A stretch of 32,560 bases of DNA from Ophiostoma sp. CBS 140.51. Taxonomy: Eukaryota > Ascomycota > Sordariomycetes > Ophiostomatales > Ophiostomataceae. The notes under the pieces were generated by a model. That model saw only the letters and a list, made by a program, of their open reading frames with translations, searched no databases and was not told where the DNA came from. Of the stretch, positions 9,623-17,940 are shown piece after piece; within the stretch, counting starts at the first letter, position 1, and the number at the start of each line of letters is the position of its first letter. A program made the translations under genes and the position numbers. The stretch covers positions 1 to 32,560 of the forward strand of contig JANSLP010000349.1 in assembly GCA_029298735.1 (NCBI GenBank), written 5' to 3'.

Positions 9623-11713
9623 CTAGTTGTTCTGCACGGGACCCTCCCCGGACGACTGCCTTAAAACACGTGCTGCTGCTCTGTCTATATCGTCGGCTTT
9701 ATTGCCTCTGACATTCTCGTACATTTGGAAAACGCTGCTGGGTGGATGGTAGACGCCCGGCTGGGTGGTTGCAATTTGTTGGCCGTTAAAGGTGTGCCAC
9801 GTTGTGTGTTCTTTGGCCCACTCCGTCGACTTGTGGTGCATGACGGTCCATTCGTCGTCGACCTGGGATGTGTACGCGGTACCCAGGCTCTGGTAGACAA
9901 GGATCTGGTCGCCGGTGCGGCCGACAATATCGGTGTGGCAGTGTGGGCAGCTGAAGCGGAAGACCTGGTCCCATTTTGCGTCCTCGTCTGAGTCTGCATT
10001 GGCTGGACCGGCAGGGTAAACACGCTCGCTAATTATGTTAATAAAGTTGCCATCATCGCCGTCGAAATAGTCAAAGTGGCAAAAGTTTTCGTAAAAACGG
10101 TCGTCGAGGTAGCGTAGAGGTTGGCCGTTGCCGCCGTTACCACCGTTACCACCGTTATTGGCGTTACCAGCGGCGTTGCCTCCTTGTCCGTTGCCTCCTT
10201 GTCCGTTGCCTCCTTGTCCGTTGCCTCCTTGTCCGTTGCCTCCTTGTCCGTTGCCTCCTTGTCCGTTGGCAGCGTTGTTATTGTCAACACTGCCATTGGC
10301 ATGGGCATTGTTTGTGTTGGATTCACCGCCATTAGCAGCACCTGCAGCACCTGCAGCACCTGCAGCACTGCCAGCAGCTTGGACACTACCAGCATTGCCG
10401 GAGTTGGTGCTGCTGCCTTCACCGGCGTTGTCACTGCTTCCCTCGCCGCCGTTGTCTTCGCGGCTACTGTCCTTGGGAGGCTTGGGAAAGTTGTTCTTTT
10501 CCTGCTTCGGCCGCCAAATCTCGCCCGTCTCCGAGTTGATAGCGCAGAGTTCCGCGTTGGGCAGGAAGCCGCGATCCATGGGACCGATTCCGCCGTAATC
10601 GAAGGATCGAATGCTGTAGATCATCGCCCGGAGCTTCTTTTCTTTGTTGCTCTTTTCGTAAAGCAGGTGGCTGTGCGGGCAGAGGCGAATCGAATGCGTG
10701 AAGCGGCTGTGTGGCAGGCCCAGCAGGCACACGACGTCCCCTATTATGTTTTGCACGGCCGGTCCACCCGTCGCTTTCGGCCCGCTCGGCGCGCTTTGAG
10801 GGTTCGTGCGCTGGTCGTTCCACTCGACATACACGGGGTAAGTCGTTCTCACCAAAAAATTGAGCCGGCCACCGTCCACGGGGTCCCGTTGTCTGTCCCG
10901 TCGGTCCAGCACAATTTTGGGCGCCACGGTGCAGTAAACCCAGAGTTGGGAGTAGTGGACATTGACGGCCATGGTAAACGCGGTCATTAGATTTTTGTAG
11001 TAGGCGGCATATTTGGGGTCGACAGATACGGGCCTGCCGTATCCAAGTTCGTTTCTTCTTATCATGGATCTGGACCAAGCCACGCCGGGGGCGACGACCT
11101 CACAGTAGCGTGCGAGCTTGATGGCCATCTGGACGTGCTGGCTCGTAAAGCAATAGATGGGCGTCGACGGGAACTGAAAATGGGCCCGCTCCTGGCAGTC
11201 GCGCTGGCAGGTGAAATTGTGTTTTGGTGCACCAATGTGGGGCACGTTTCGGAGGTCGGGGGCGTGTAATTTCCAGTCGGAGGGATTCCAGTCGGAGGGA
11301 TTCCAGTCGGAGGGACAGACAAAACAGAGTCCACGGTCGTGCGCGAGGGCGGTCAGGAAGCGACAAGCCAAGGCCGGGTCATTGCGGACACAATCGAGGG
11401 CTGTCTTCGGCGGGTCGTTATCGCCATTGCCATCTCCCTGAGGAGGATTGTTGCCATTGCCATTGCCATCGGCGGCAGGGGGCGGAATGATGCACCTGGG
11501 GTCTCTAAAGAAGATGCGGAAGTCGGCACTGACCTGGGTCAGGGAGAGTATGTCATTTTCGGGCAGTTTATCGCAGATAATTCGAAGGATGTCGCTGGGC
11601 AAAGCGGTAAACGAGTTGGTTCGTGTCCCTCCAAGGACCTCTACGAGTTCTCTTGCAAGGGGGTTGCCTTGTTGGGCAGCGGTCAAAGTCGCGTCGTCTG
11701 GTGAATTAGCCAT
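9623..11713 (-). CDS. F-box protein with paired Cys motifs and Gly/Asn-rich tandem repeats
   Basis: A single-exon, 696-residue protein. An F-box-like segment lies at about 35-72 (FTALPSDILRIICDKLPENDILSLTQV), the region that would bind Skp1 in an SCF ubiquitin ligase. Then come a low-complexity Asn/Gly/Asp segment (80-102), CFVC at 130-133 with three SDWNP repeats, CQRDC at 169-173, a globular middle, and a long Ser/Gly/Asn/Ala-rich linker (about 405-530) holding six GQGGN repeats (484-513). The C-terminal part carries CPHCH at 589-593. The separated CxxC and CxxxC pairs could bind zinc, and the C-terminal half may be the substrate-recognition part. Large, fast-diverging F-box families are usual in filamentous fungi, so the substrate cannot be named. 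Start ATG 11713 is the first in frame and places the F-box near the N terminus, as expected. Confidence 0.82.
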   Translation of the reverse strand: MANSPDDATLTAAQQGNPLARELVEVLGGTRTNSFTALPSDILRIICDKLPENDILSLTQVSADFRIFFRDPRCIIPPPAADGNGNGNNPPQGDGNGDNDPPKTALDCVRNDPALACRFLTALAHDRGLCFVCPSDWNPSDWNPSDWKLHAPDLRNVPHIGAPKHNFTCQRDCQERAHFQFPSTPIYCFTSQHVQMAIKLARYCEVVAPGVAWSRSMIRRNELGYGRPVSVDPKYAAYYKNLMTAFTMAVNVHYSQLWVYCTVAPKIVLDRRDRQRDPVDGGRLNFLVRTTYPVYVEWNDQRTNPQSAPSGPKATGGPAVQNIIGDVVCLLGLPHSRFTHSIRLCPHSHLLYEKSNKEKKLRAMIYSIRSFDYGGIGPMDRGFLPNAELCAINSETGEIWRPKQEKNNFPKPPKDSSREDNGGEGSSDNAGEGSSTNSGNAGSVQAAGSAAGAAGAAGAANGGESNTNNAHANGSVDNNNAANGQGGNGQGGNGQGGNGQGGNGQGGNGQGGNAAGNANNGGNGGNGGNGQPLRYLDDRFYENFCHFDYFDGDDGNFINIISERVYPAGPANADSDEDAKWDQVFRFSCPHCHTDIVGRTGDQILVYQSLGTAYTSQVDDEWTVMHHKSTEWAKEHTTWHTFNGQQIATTQPGVYHPPSSVFQMYENVRGNKADDIDRAAARVLRQSSGEGPVQNN
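10175..10264 (-). repeat. Six perfect 15-bp tandem repeats encoding GQGGN
   Basis: The plus-strand unit GTTGCCTCCTTGTCC is repeated six times without a mismatch, and reads GQGGN on the coding strand (residues 484-513 of the F-box protein). The multiple of three keeps the frame open. Perfect identity at the DNA level indicates recent expansion by slippage or unequal crossing-over, so copy number probably varies between strains. Confidence 0.97.
11271..11315 (-). repeat. Three 15-bp tandem repeats encoding SDWNP
   Basis: The plus-strand unit TTCCAGTCGGAGGGA occurs three times in perfect tandem inside the F-box gene, giving CPSDWNPSDWNPSDWK at about residues 133-147, between two cysteine pairs. 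It is another recent in-frame expansion within a part that otherwise looks structured. Confidence 0.95.
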
Positions 11714-13234
11714 TGTAATGTCCCTTTATCCGTTTAATCTGAGAGACAGATGGGATGAAAGAGAATGATATGATAAAATAAAGGATGACGAAAACGGTAT
11801 TGAACGAGATGAAGGGGTGATGATGCGGGGAATAGTATGATAAAGAATAAAAGCTGATAAAGGGAGATGGACCAAAACAGAGAACATGCATGTGATGCCT
11901 GCTGAAGGAGAATGTCGATGTGCTGAAGTCGAGAGATGAAAAATCAAAGAGTTCCTGGATGGTTTCTGTCAAGACATCAAGCCATCAACTCGATGCTTCC
12001 CTAAATTTTTTTGTCTCTTGTCGATGGGCCAACAGTGTGCGTCGAGGGGCCAACAACTGGTGACCTCTTGCCCTAGGCCATATGATTACATGCCGTACAG
12101 TATGTGCATCAGAGTGACATGTAAATTGGTTGAAGCCTTGAGCAAGGTACCCACATTGCAACACACTTCCTTCTTTGGATGAGTTCTGGGGAAAATGTTT
12201 AGTTGAAAATTACTTATGCAAGTTCTCTTTCATTCAAGAAAAAACAACAAAACTAAACGAATAAATTGATGTTAAGGAAAAAAAGCAAATGATTTTTTGC
12301 ACTACTTGCACGTCCTTTGATATGATACAAGACGTAATGGCGGCTGTCTGTCCCAGACTAGGCATCGATTTCAGTCATCACCAATATTCCGTACTGTGTA
12401 CAGAGTACTCGCATCTAGCCGGGTAATTTTTGATGCGGATTGACCATATCTGCAAATGCTTCAAAGAAGAGTAAGTTCAAAGAACCACATGACAAGAAAA
12501 CCACGTAAAAGTGTCTTTCATCAGACTTTCTTGGATAAAATTTTGTTCAACGTCAAAGGAGGATGGAAAGTAGTTGATGTCGCGATATTACATAAGCACG
12601 CGTGTCAGCTAGGCATGACGTGTCACGTGCAACTGTCGCTTGCTCCGCTCCCTGACAGCCCACCATTGGAATTGGCTCGTGCACGAAATTTTTCTCTCTA
12701 GCCGAAGCTGCGGGTGGCGGGCGGGACCCCCCAGTCAAAAGAAGACGTAGGAAGGGCGAAGAAGGCGAGGAACAGCGAAAACTGCCCGCCAATAGCCTTG
12801 GAGAAAGAACAAGAAAAAAAAAAAGGCACACGCCGGCCCGCCGCATATCTGACTGTCTGTCTATCTGTGTCTGTCGTCGATTTTTCTGCCACCAACGACC
12901 AACGTCGAAACATCCGCATCCACCTCTCCACACACAATTTCGATCACGACTTTCCCCTCGATCGCGACATACCCCAACGACGACCTGTCTTTGCGACTTT
13001 GACGATTGCATATTGCATACTCACCTTTGACGAACCTGACTCTCTTCCACGAAGAATCTTTCGAGTCGCCTGCCTGTGCCCGGCTTCCACTTCGGCCCCT
13101 CCTCGACTTCGACCTTCCCCTCGGTAGTTGCAACTCCTTCGTGCACTCGATTTCGATCTCAACAGTCGACCGTCTCCTCCTCGACTTTCCTTTCTCTCTT
13201 TCTCTTCTTCCTCACAACCTTCACATCACACACA
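11714..13234. promoter_or_regulatory. Divergent intergenic region between the F-box gene and TIM17
   Basis: About 1.5 kb between two start codons. Candidate sites on the TIM17 side are TGACGTG (12616-12622) followed by an E-box CACGTG (12624-12629), and two inverted CCAAT boxes (ATTGG at 12665-12669 and 12671-12675). CACGTG is the known core of Cbf1-type bHLH sites and CCAAT of the HAP/NF-Y complex, which controls many fungal mitochondrial genes. The stretch 12840-13234 is C/T-rich and resembles a 5' untranslated leader. A degenerate repeated GGGCCAACA occurs near 12020-12055. Motif use is inferred. Confidence 0.4.
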
Positions 13235-13752
13235 ATGGATCACGGTCGCGATCCCTGCCCATATGTCATTCTCAATGACTTTGGCGGTGCCTTCTGCATG
13301 GGTGTAAGTATACCTCGTGAACGACAGTTTGATCTGAATGCTCGCTAACAACACAGGCCATCGGTGGCACCATCTGGCACGGCATCAAGGGCTTCCGCAA
13401 CTCCCCCTACGGCGAGCGCCGCATCGGCGCGCTGACGGCTATTAAGATGCGCGCGCCCGTGCTCGGCGGCAACTTTGGTGTCTGGGGTGGTCTGTTCTCG
13501 ACCTTTGACTGTGCGGTCAAGGGCATCCGCAAGAAGGAGGATCCCTACAACGCCATTATTGCCGGTTTCTTCACGGGTGGCTCGCTGGCCATTCGTGGCG
13601 GCTACAAGGCGGCGCGCAACGGCGCCATTGGTTGTGCGGTGCTGCTGGCCGTCATTGAGGGTGTGGGTATTGCCTTCCAGAAGATGATGGCGGGCGGCAC
13701 GAAGCTGGACCTGCCGGCGCCGCCGCCGCAGCCGGAGAAGATTGCTCTGTAG
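13235..13752 (+). CDS. TIM17: Tim17, channel subunit of the TIM23 mitochondrial inner-membrane translocase
   Basis: Exons 13235-13303 and 13357-13752 encode 154 residues. The 53-nt intron has donor GTAAGT, branch GCTAAC and acceptor ACACAG, and falls in phase 0 after DFGGAFCMG. The joined protein contains the family signatures GGTIWHGIKGFRNSPYGER, APVLGGNFGVWGGLFSTFDC and DPYNAIIAGFFTGGSLAIRGG, then a GVIEGVG-like last helix (VIEGVGIAFQKMM) and a Pro-rich tail. Four hydrophobic helices with GxxxG-type packing and the TFDC/GG motifs identify Tim17 rather than Tim22 or Tim23. Tim17 lies in the inner membrane and, with Tim23 and Tim44, imports proteins with presequences. Length matches fungal Tim17 (about 150-160 residues). 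The upstream leader is C/T-rich and the 3' region carries 12-bp repeats. Confidence 0.97.
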
Positions 13753-14352
13753 GCGGATGGTCTTTAGGCTGCGATGGAGCTGCGCAGCAGCGACGTCAGC
13801 ACTCTCTTCGTCGTCGAAGACGACGACATGCACACGGTCGACATCTCGACAACAATCTCGACAACAATCTCGACGACTCTCGAAACGACCTCGACATATC
13901 GACGACACGATCTTTGACTATCACGATCACACACCACTCTACTCCCTCTTCTATTGGCTTGGCTTGGGTCTTTTTTTGCGCTCTGTTCATTTCATGCCTT
14001 TTTCATCGGAAGGCTATCCATATTTCTTTTTAGTTTCATTTGTTTTGCTTTCTTGTTTTCATTTCCCTTGCATACAACGAGGACTGGCGTTTCAATGGAT
14101 TTTTCATGTTTTTCTGTACTAAAAATTAGAACGGGGGGACGGAAAACGGAGGAGACAGGACGGAACACATACCATCTTCGCTCCATCGCGGCGCACAGTG
14201 GGAGGAGCGTTTACGGGATATATTCTGACGTCTAACGTATCTTCTCACAAAATACATATAATTACTCAAACTATGAGGATACAATCTGGTTAACGTGCGC
14301 AAACCTATAAGACATACTGGCCATACTGAAATACACATACAGGCATACATCC
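13753..14352. other. Convergent 3' region of TIM17 and the monooxygenase gene
   Basis: About 600 bp downstream of both genes. The first part has TCGAC-rich, partly repeated sequence (12-bp unit at 13843-13874); the rest is pyrimidine- then A/T-rich. Short frames on both strands (up to about 126 codons) give low-complexity translations and overlap each other. No further gene is supported. Confidence 0.5.
13843..13874. repeat. Short 12-bp tandem repeat in the TIM17 3' region
   Basis: ATCTCGACAACA occurs twice in perfect tandem (13843-13866), followed by a partial third copy and further TCGAC-containing sequence up to about 13905. It is likely in the 3' untranslated part of the TIM17 transcript. 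It looks like simple slippage and no function is implied. Confidence 0.85.
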
Positions 14353-15654
14353 TTACTTCTCTGCCACCTGCAGACCCAACGGGCCGGTATACGGCGGGAT
14401 CGGTTGCACCGCGTAGCCCCAGGCAGTGGGCTTGATCTTGGGGTCGGCTGCGCCAGCTCTGCCCGTGATGGCCCTCCGGGCCTTGAAGACAATCTCGGCA
14501 CCACGCCTGGCGATCTCGTCTTGCAAGGTGTCCAGCTTCTCCTGGAAAACACTGGGGTCGCTGTCAAACTCGCCTGCCGCCACCGCTTCTTTGAGCAGAC
14601 CAGCCAACTGCCGTGCATCCTTGATGGCCATGATGGCGCCCTCGCCACGAAACGGTGTGGTCGGGTGCGCCGCGTCGCCGATCAGAAACACGCGACCGCC
14701 GTGCGTGGGCAGTGATGGCAGCACCGCATCATAGAAGCACTGGTACTCTGCCGTAATGTCCTTGGCACCGCCGTGGTAAATAATGTCGACATGCTCGGAG
14801 ACAAACTCGTTGGCCTCGGTGTATTCAATCACCTTCTTGAATCTCTCTTCTTGTGAAGCCGTACGCAGCCAGTGGTCCTCCGATCCGTACGTGGCATCCC
14901 GCATGAACTGGAACCAGTAGAAGCGGGCGCTGTCCCGGTAAGGGGAGACACGGTCGACACCACAAAAGAATGTGCCCGACGGCCGGATGGACATGTACGA
15001 GCTGAAGGCAAGACGGAACTGGCGGGCCAGCAGGCACTCTTTGCCGTCCTTGTCGGGTTCGTGATACTCGAGAGTGGTCTCCCCACCAATCATGGCCATC
15101 GGCAGCGGCTGCAGCGTCTCGGTGTTGCTCACTCCGAGAACATGCTCGCGCACCTTACTGTGAGTGCCGTCACAGCCAACCAGCAAATCGCCCGAGGCCG
15201 ACGTCCCATCCTCAAAGAAGGCCGTCACCGTGTTGTTCTTCCAATCTTCTTCGATCCTTTCCAGCTTCTTCCCCCACTGCACGTCCACCCCCGTCAACAT
15301 GTTGCGCCGCAGCCGGCCGCGGTTGGCCCGCACACAGGGTGTCTTGGCCGAATCCGTGACGCCGATGCGCGTTGCACCCCCAGGAGGGTACATGACAAAC
15401 TGCGAAGGCAACTCCAAGGGTAGCAAGTGATTGGTGTCGCGCAGGGGTGGCACATCGTCTGGCATGAAGCTGGCAAAGTCGTCATTCATGGACAGGCCAA
15501 TGGCCCAGCCCGGCTTGCGCGCCTCCAGACTGGCATCACGCTCAAAGATGCTGAACGTGATGTTCTGTTTGCGCAAGAACTGGGCCAGAAACAGACCGCC
15601 CATGCCGGCGCCGATAATCAGCACATGCGGCGAACGAGGACCAGCAGAGCCCAT
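14353..15654 (-). CDS. FAD-dependent monooxygenase (aromatic-ring hydroxylase type)
   Basis: A single-exon, 433-residue flavoprotein of class A (PHBH/salicylate-hydroxylase-like). It shows the dinucleotide-binding GAGMGG at 15-20 within VLIIGAGMGGLFLAQFLRK, the FAD/NAD(P)H motif around CDG at 161-163 (DLLVGCDGTHSKVRE), and the second FAD motif GDAAHP at 326-332 followed by GEGAIMAIKDARQLAGLL. There is no signal peptide, so it is probably cytosolic. Such enzymes use NAD(P)H and O2 to hydroxylate or decarboxylatively hydroxylate aromatic or polyketide substrates; the substrate cannot be read from sequence. The frame stays open up to 15771 but has no ATG there; ATG 15654 places the FAD motif at the usual distance from the N terminus. 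It stands alone, with no other secondary-metabolism enzyme adjacent. Confidence 0.88.
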   Translation of the reverse strand: MGSAGPRSPHVLIIGAGMGGLFLAQFLRKQNITFSIFERDASLEARKPGWAIGLSMNDDFASFMPDDVPPLRDTNHLLPLELPSQFVMYPPGGATRIGVTDSAKTPCVRANRGRLRRNMLTGVDVQWGKKLERIEEDWKNNTVTAFFEDGTSASGDLLVGCDGTHSKVREHVLGVSNTETLQPLPMAMIGGETTLEYHEPDKDGKECLLARQFRLAFSSYMSIRPSGTFFCGVDRVSPYRDSARFYWFQFMRDATYGSEDHWLRTASQEERFKKVIEYTEANEFVSEHVDIIYHGGAKDITAEYQCFYDAVLPSLPTHGGRVFLIGDAAHPTTPFRGEGAIMAIKDARQLAGLLKEAVAAGEFDSDPSVFQEKLDTLQDEIARRGAEIVFKARRAITGRAGAADPKIKPTAWGYAVQPIPPYTGPLGLQVAEK

Positions 15655-17080
15655 GATGAAGGTGGAGTGGGGATGTAAATAAAAGTTGTAAAGGGTGGTA
15701 ATGATCAAAAAGTTGGGGGCTAGCTCACGGATATGATGCACGGAGCCGAAGAGAGTGTGAGATGAGATCAAAGTGATACTGGGGTAAAGGAAATGGAGAA
15801 AATTCTATAGCGAAATCCATGGATGATATATACTTGGCGTAAGAAGCATACCGAATCCTTCATGATACCCTCCATGTATTCATATTGACTTCTTTCCCCT
15901 CGTAAGGCATGCATTGCGCTGCTTAGAATACCATGACATAGTCGCCAAAGAGGATGGAAAGTACAAAAAGACACTGCAGAGAGGCACAAAGGGACCATAC
16001 ATTGCGACGTCACCCACGAAGCGGCAACAAGAGGCAGCCAATACGACCGTCCGCGCGGCTGGACCAGCCGATTTTCGGATGTTTGTATGGTTGAGGGAAG
16101 CATTCTTGTTCCATTGTAAAGCTGCACTTTGGTGGTTCACAGAGACTGCACACAAGATCGAGGAACGGCAACGGAAGAGGAGAGGATCGCGAGCTCTCGA
16201 ACGGAGAACAAAGACAAGCGCTTGCCTCGGATGCAGCGTCAAATGCAAGCATCAAATGAAAGCATCACGAGAAACAAGATGGGAGGAGAGCGTCATTGGC
16301 AATATCAACGGCTACCCCGGATGCAAACATCACGAGATGGAAGAGGAGAAAACGAGAGGAGACGAGAGGGAAATCTGCCGGTCCTTGAGGTGGTTGCGTT
16401 GTGATGTGTCAAAATTACACCATGATGTCTGAGAAGCTTTGAAAGACATCAAGAAGTTGTGGTATCGAGATGCCTCGCGCTCGCCTCGAACATGCTCCGT
16501 GTTCGAAGAGAAGACAAGAAAAAGAACAAAACATCCCAAGATCAGGTTGACAAAGGCTGATGCAAATTAATACGACACACCTGTCTGCAGGTCAGTGGCC
16601 AAGAGCGGAGAAGGGACGGCATCGAGACAGGAAAACTGCAGTTTATGTGCAGTTCACGTGCAGTTATGTGCCCTTGTGTATCATTGTGTGAGTGACAAGT
16701 ACGACATCAAATGTATTGGATGGTGGTGACTGTGGTGTTGATATTGGACGTGATGTTTTCAACGTGACGTGATGTCGGGGTATTTTTTACTTTGCAATAT
16801 TGCTTCGTCCGTCCACGGCCGACTACAAGAAGTATGTGTCGATATAAATAAAGATTAAACACAAAAACGCATGTTGTTCGCGTCTTCGCGTGTTGTTGAC
16901 GCCGGGTATGGCTCGCGGGCTGCTCCCGTCTTTAGCGTCCTTGCCCTGCTGTGATCCGATCCTGCAGGCAGTTGCCGCTGTTGTGACGTCGTAGACAATA
17001 ACGGCAGTCCCTGAAGGAAGGCGCCGACAACAACCAGCATCAAAAGAGCCCCCACGTTTTGCAGTTATCTGTCGGAGAGT
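15655..17080. other. Intergenic region upstream of the monooxygenase gene
   Basis: About 1.4 kb. A long plus-strand frame (15914-16432, 172 codons) begins at TTG, has no convincing domain and overlaps equally long minus-strand frames, so I leave it uncalled. The first few hundred bases after 15654 probably form the monooxygenase promoter. An 11-bp repeat cluster is at 16637-16668, and TGACGTGATG-like sequence recurs near 16747-16775. Nothing else is supported. Confidence 0.45.
16637..16668. repeat. Three near-tandem TGCAGTTyAyG repeats
   Basis: The units TGCAGTTTATG (16637-16647), TGCAGTTCACG (16648-16658) and TGCAGTTATG (16659-16668) follow one another directly. The second junction creates CACGTG. 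It may be a small array of binding sites or simple slippage. It lies in intergenic DNA about 1 kb upstream of the monooxygenase start and 1.3 kb upstream of the aldolase start. Confidence 0.7.
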
Positions 17081-17760
17081 TCAGCGCTGTTAACTTCGAA
17101 CACAAACACCCCCTCTTCTTCTTCTCCCCTCTTTATTTTAACTTATTATTTGTGGGTACACTCGGGACAAGATAGATCTGAAAAGGTAACCGAATAGCTG
17201 TGTATTGCTAGTAACTGAAACGTCGCCGTGATCCTGTACGTCCTCGTGGTATCGAAGATATATAATTAATCTATTAGTGAAAGCGTTGTCTTCTTTAGAG
17301 TACGAAAGACGCGTAAATTCGTTATATAAAGACTTTAATTATAGCGATTTAACATAGTCTTTATTTTTATTATATTTACTTATGAGGTCTTGCAGCCTCC
17401 TACGTAACCTCCTAAAGTATTTATACCGACATTATCGGACAATTCCCGTTGTTAATCCAAGTCTTCGAGTTGGCCGACACTGTCCCCTCCACATCTCTTC
17501 TAAACATTGCCCTTCTTTGGGCAATATTCCCCAGCACGGCTAGCGGCGGCATGTTGTGCGCTGCTATTGGCCTTAAACGCCTTTTCAGTGGTGTTCTCCG
17601 CCCGTTTTACAGGCGTGTCTTTGCTGCCTTCTGGCAATTCTCCGATCGGATTGTCGTCTCGACCTGCCGTCAGAACACCGCCGAGCGGCTCTTTCCCTAC
17701 TGTAACGAAGTCGCAACAGCACCGCGCCTAAGCCGATCTCGGCAGGTAATTACGCGATTA
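17081..17760 (-). mobile_element. Possible decayed transposable-element fragment
   Basis: The sequence changes character here: an A/T-rich stretch (17230-17420) with a 9-bp inverted repeat (ATAAAGACT at 17326-17334, AGTCTTTAT at 17356-17364) adjoins a GC-richer part. On the minus strand that part has a 75-codon stop-to-stop frame (17727-17503) with a hydrophilic, protein-like translation (DNPIGELPEGSKDTPVKRAE, then EYCPKKGN) but no ATG. The frame resumes for 15 codons after a stop. A perfect ATTGCCC/GGGCAAT hairpin lies at 17506-17525. This pattern suits a broken coding relic, possibly of an element, but I recognise no transposase, gag or reverse-transcriptase motif and no terminal repeats. 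It could equally be promoter DNA of the downstream aldolase gene. Confidence 0.25.
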
Positions 17761-17940
17761 TCCACAGGAAAGAGGGAAGGAGCATAACGGAGAAGCAGGA
17801 TGACATGACAGGATAACGGGGAAAGAGCGAACAACTGTAAATCCCACGTCGTAGATAATAATCGTTGTTCGCTGTTCTTCACATCGTAACATCGCAACTC
17901 TGTAAACATCACCACAACAACCGACATCACCACAACCACG

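Noticed and set aside
10175..10264. CRISPR-like direct repeats
   Set aside because: The repeats are contiguous, with no spacers, and translate in frame as GQGGN inside a fungal gene.
10121..10990. 289-codon plus-strand frame with SVASL repeats
   Set aside because: It is the antisense image of the GQGGN repeats in the F-box gene; the sense frame has an ATG, an F-box and cysteine motifs.
12714..13127. 137-codon plus-strand frame before TIM17
   Set aside because: It begins at GTG, has low-complexity content and coincides with the C/T-rich leader of TIM17.
15914..16432. 172-codon plus-strand frame
   Set aside because: It starts at TTG, not ATG, overlaps equally long opposite-strand frames, and its Cys/His residues form no recognisable motif.
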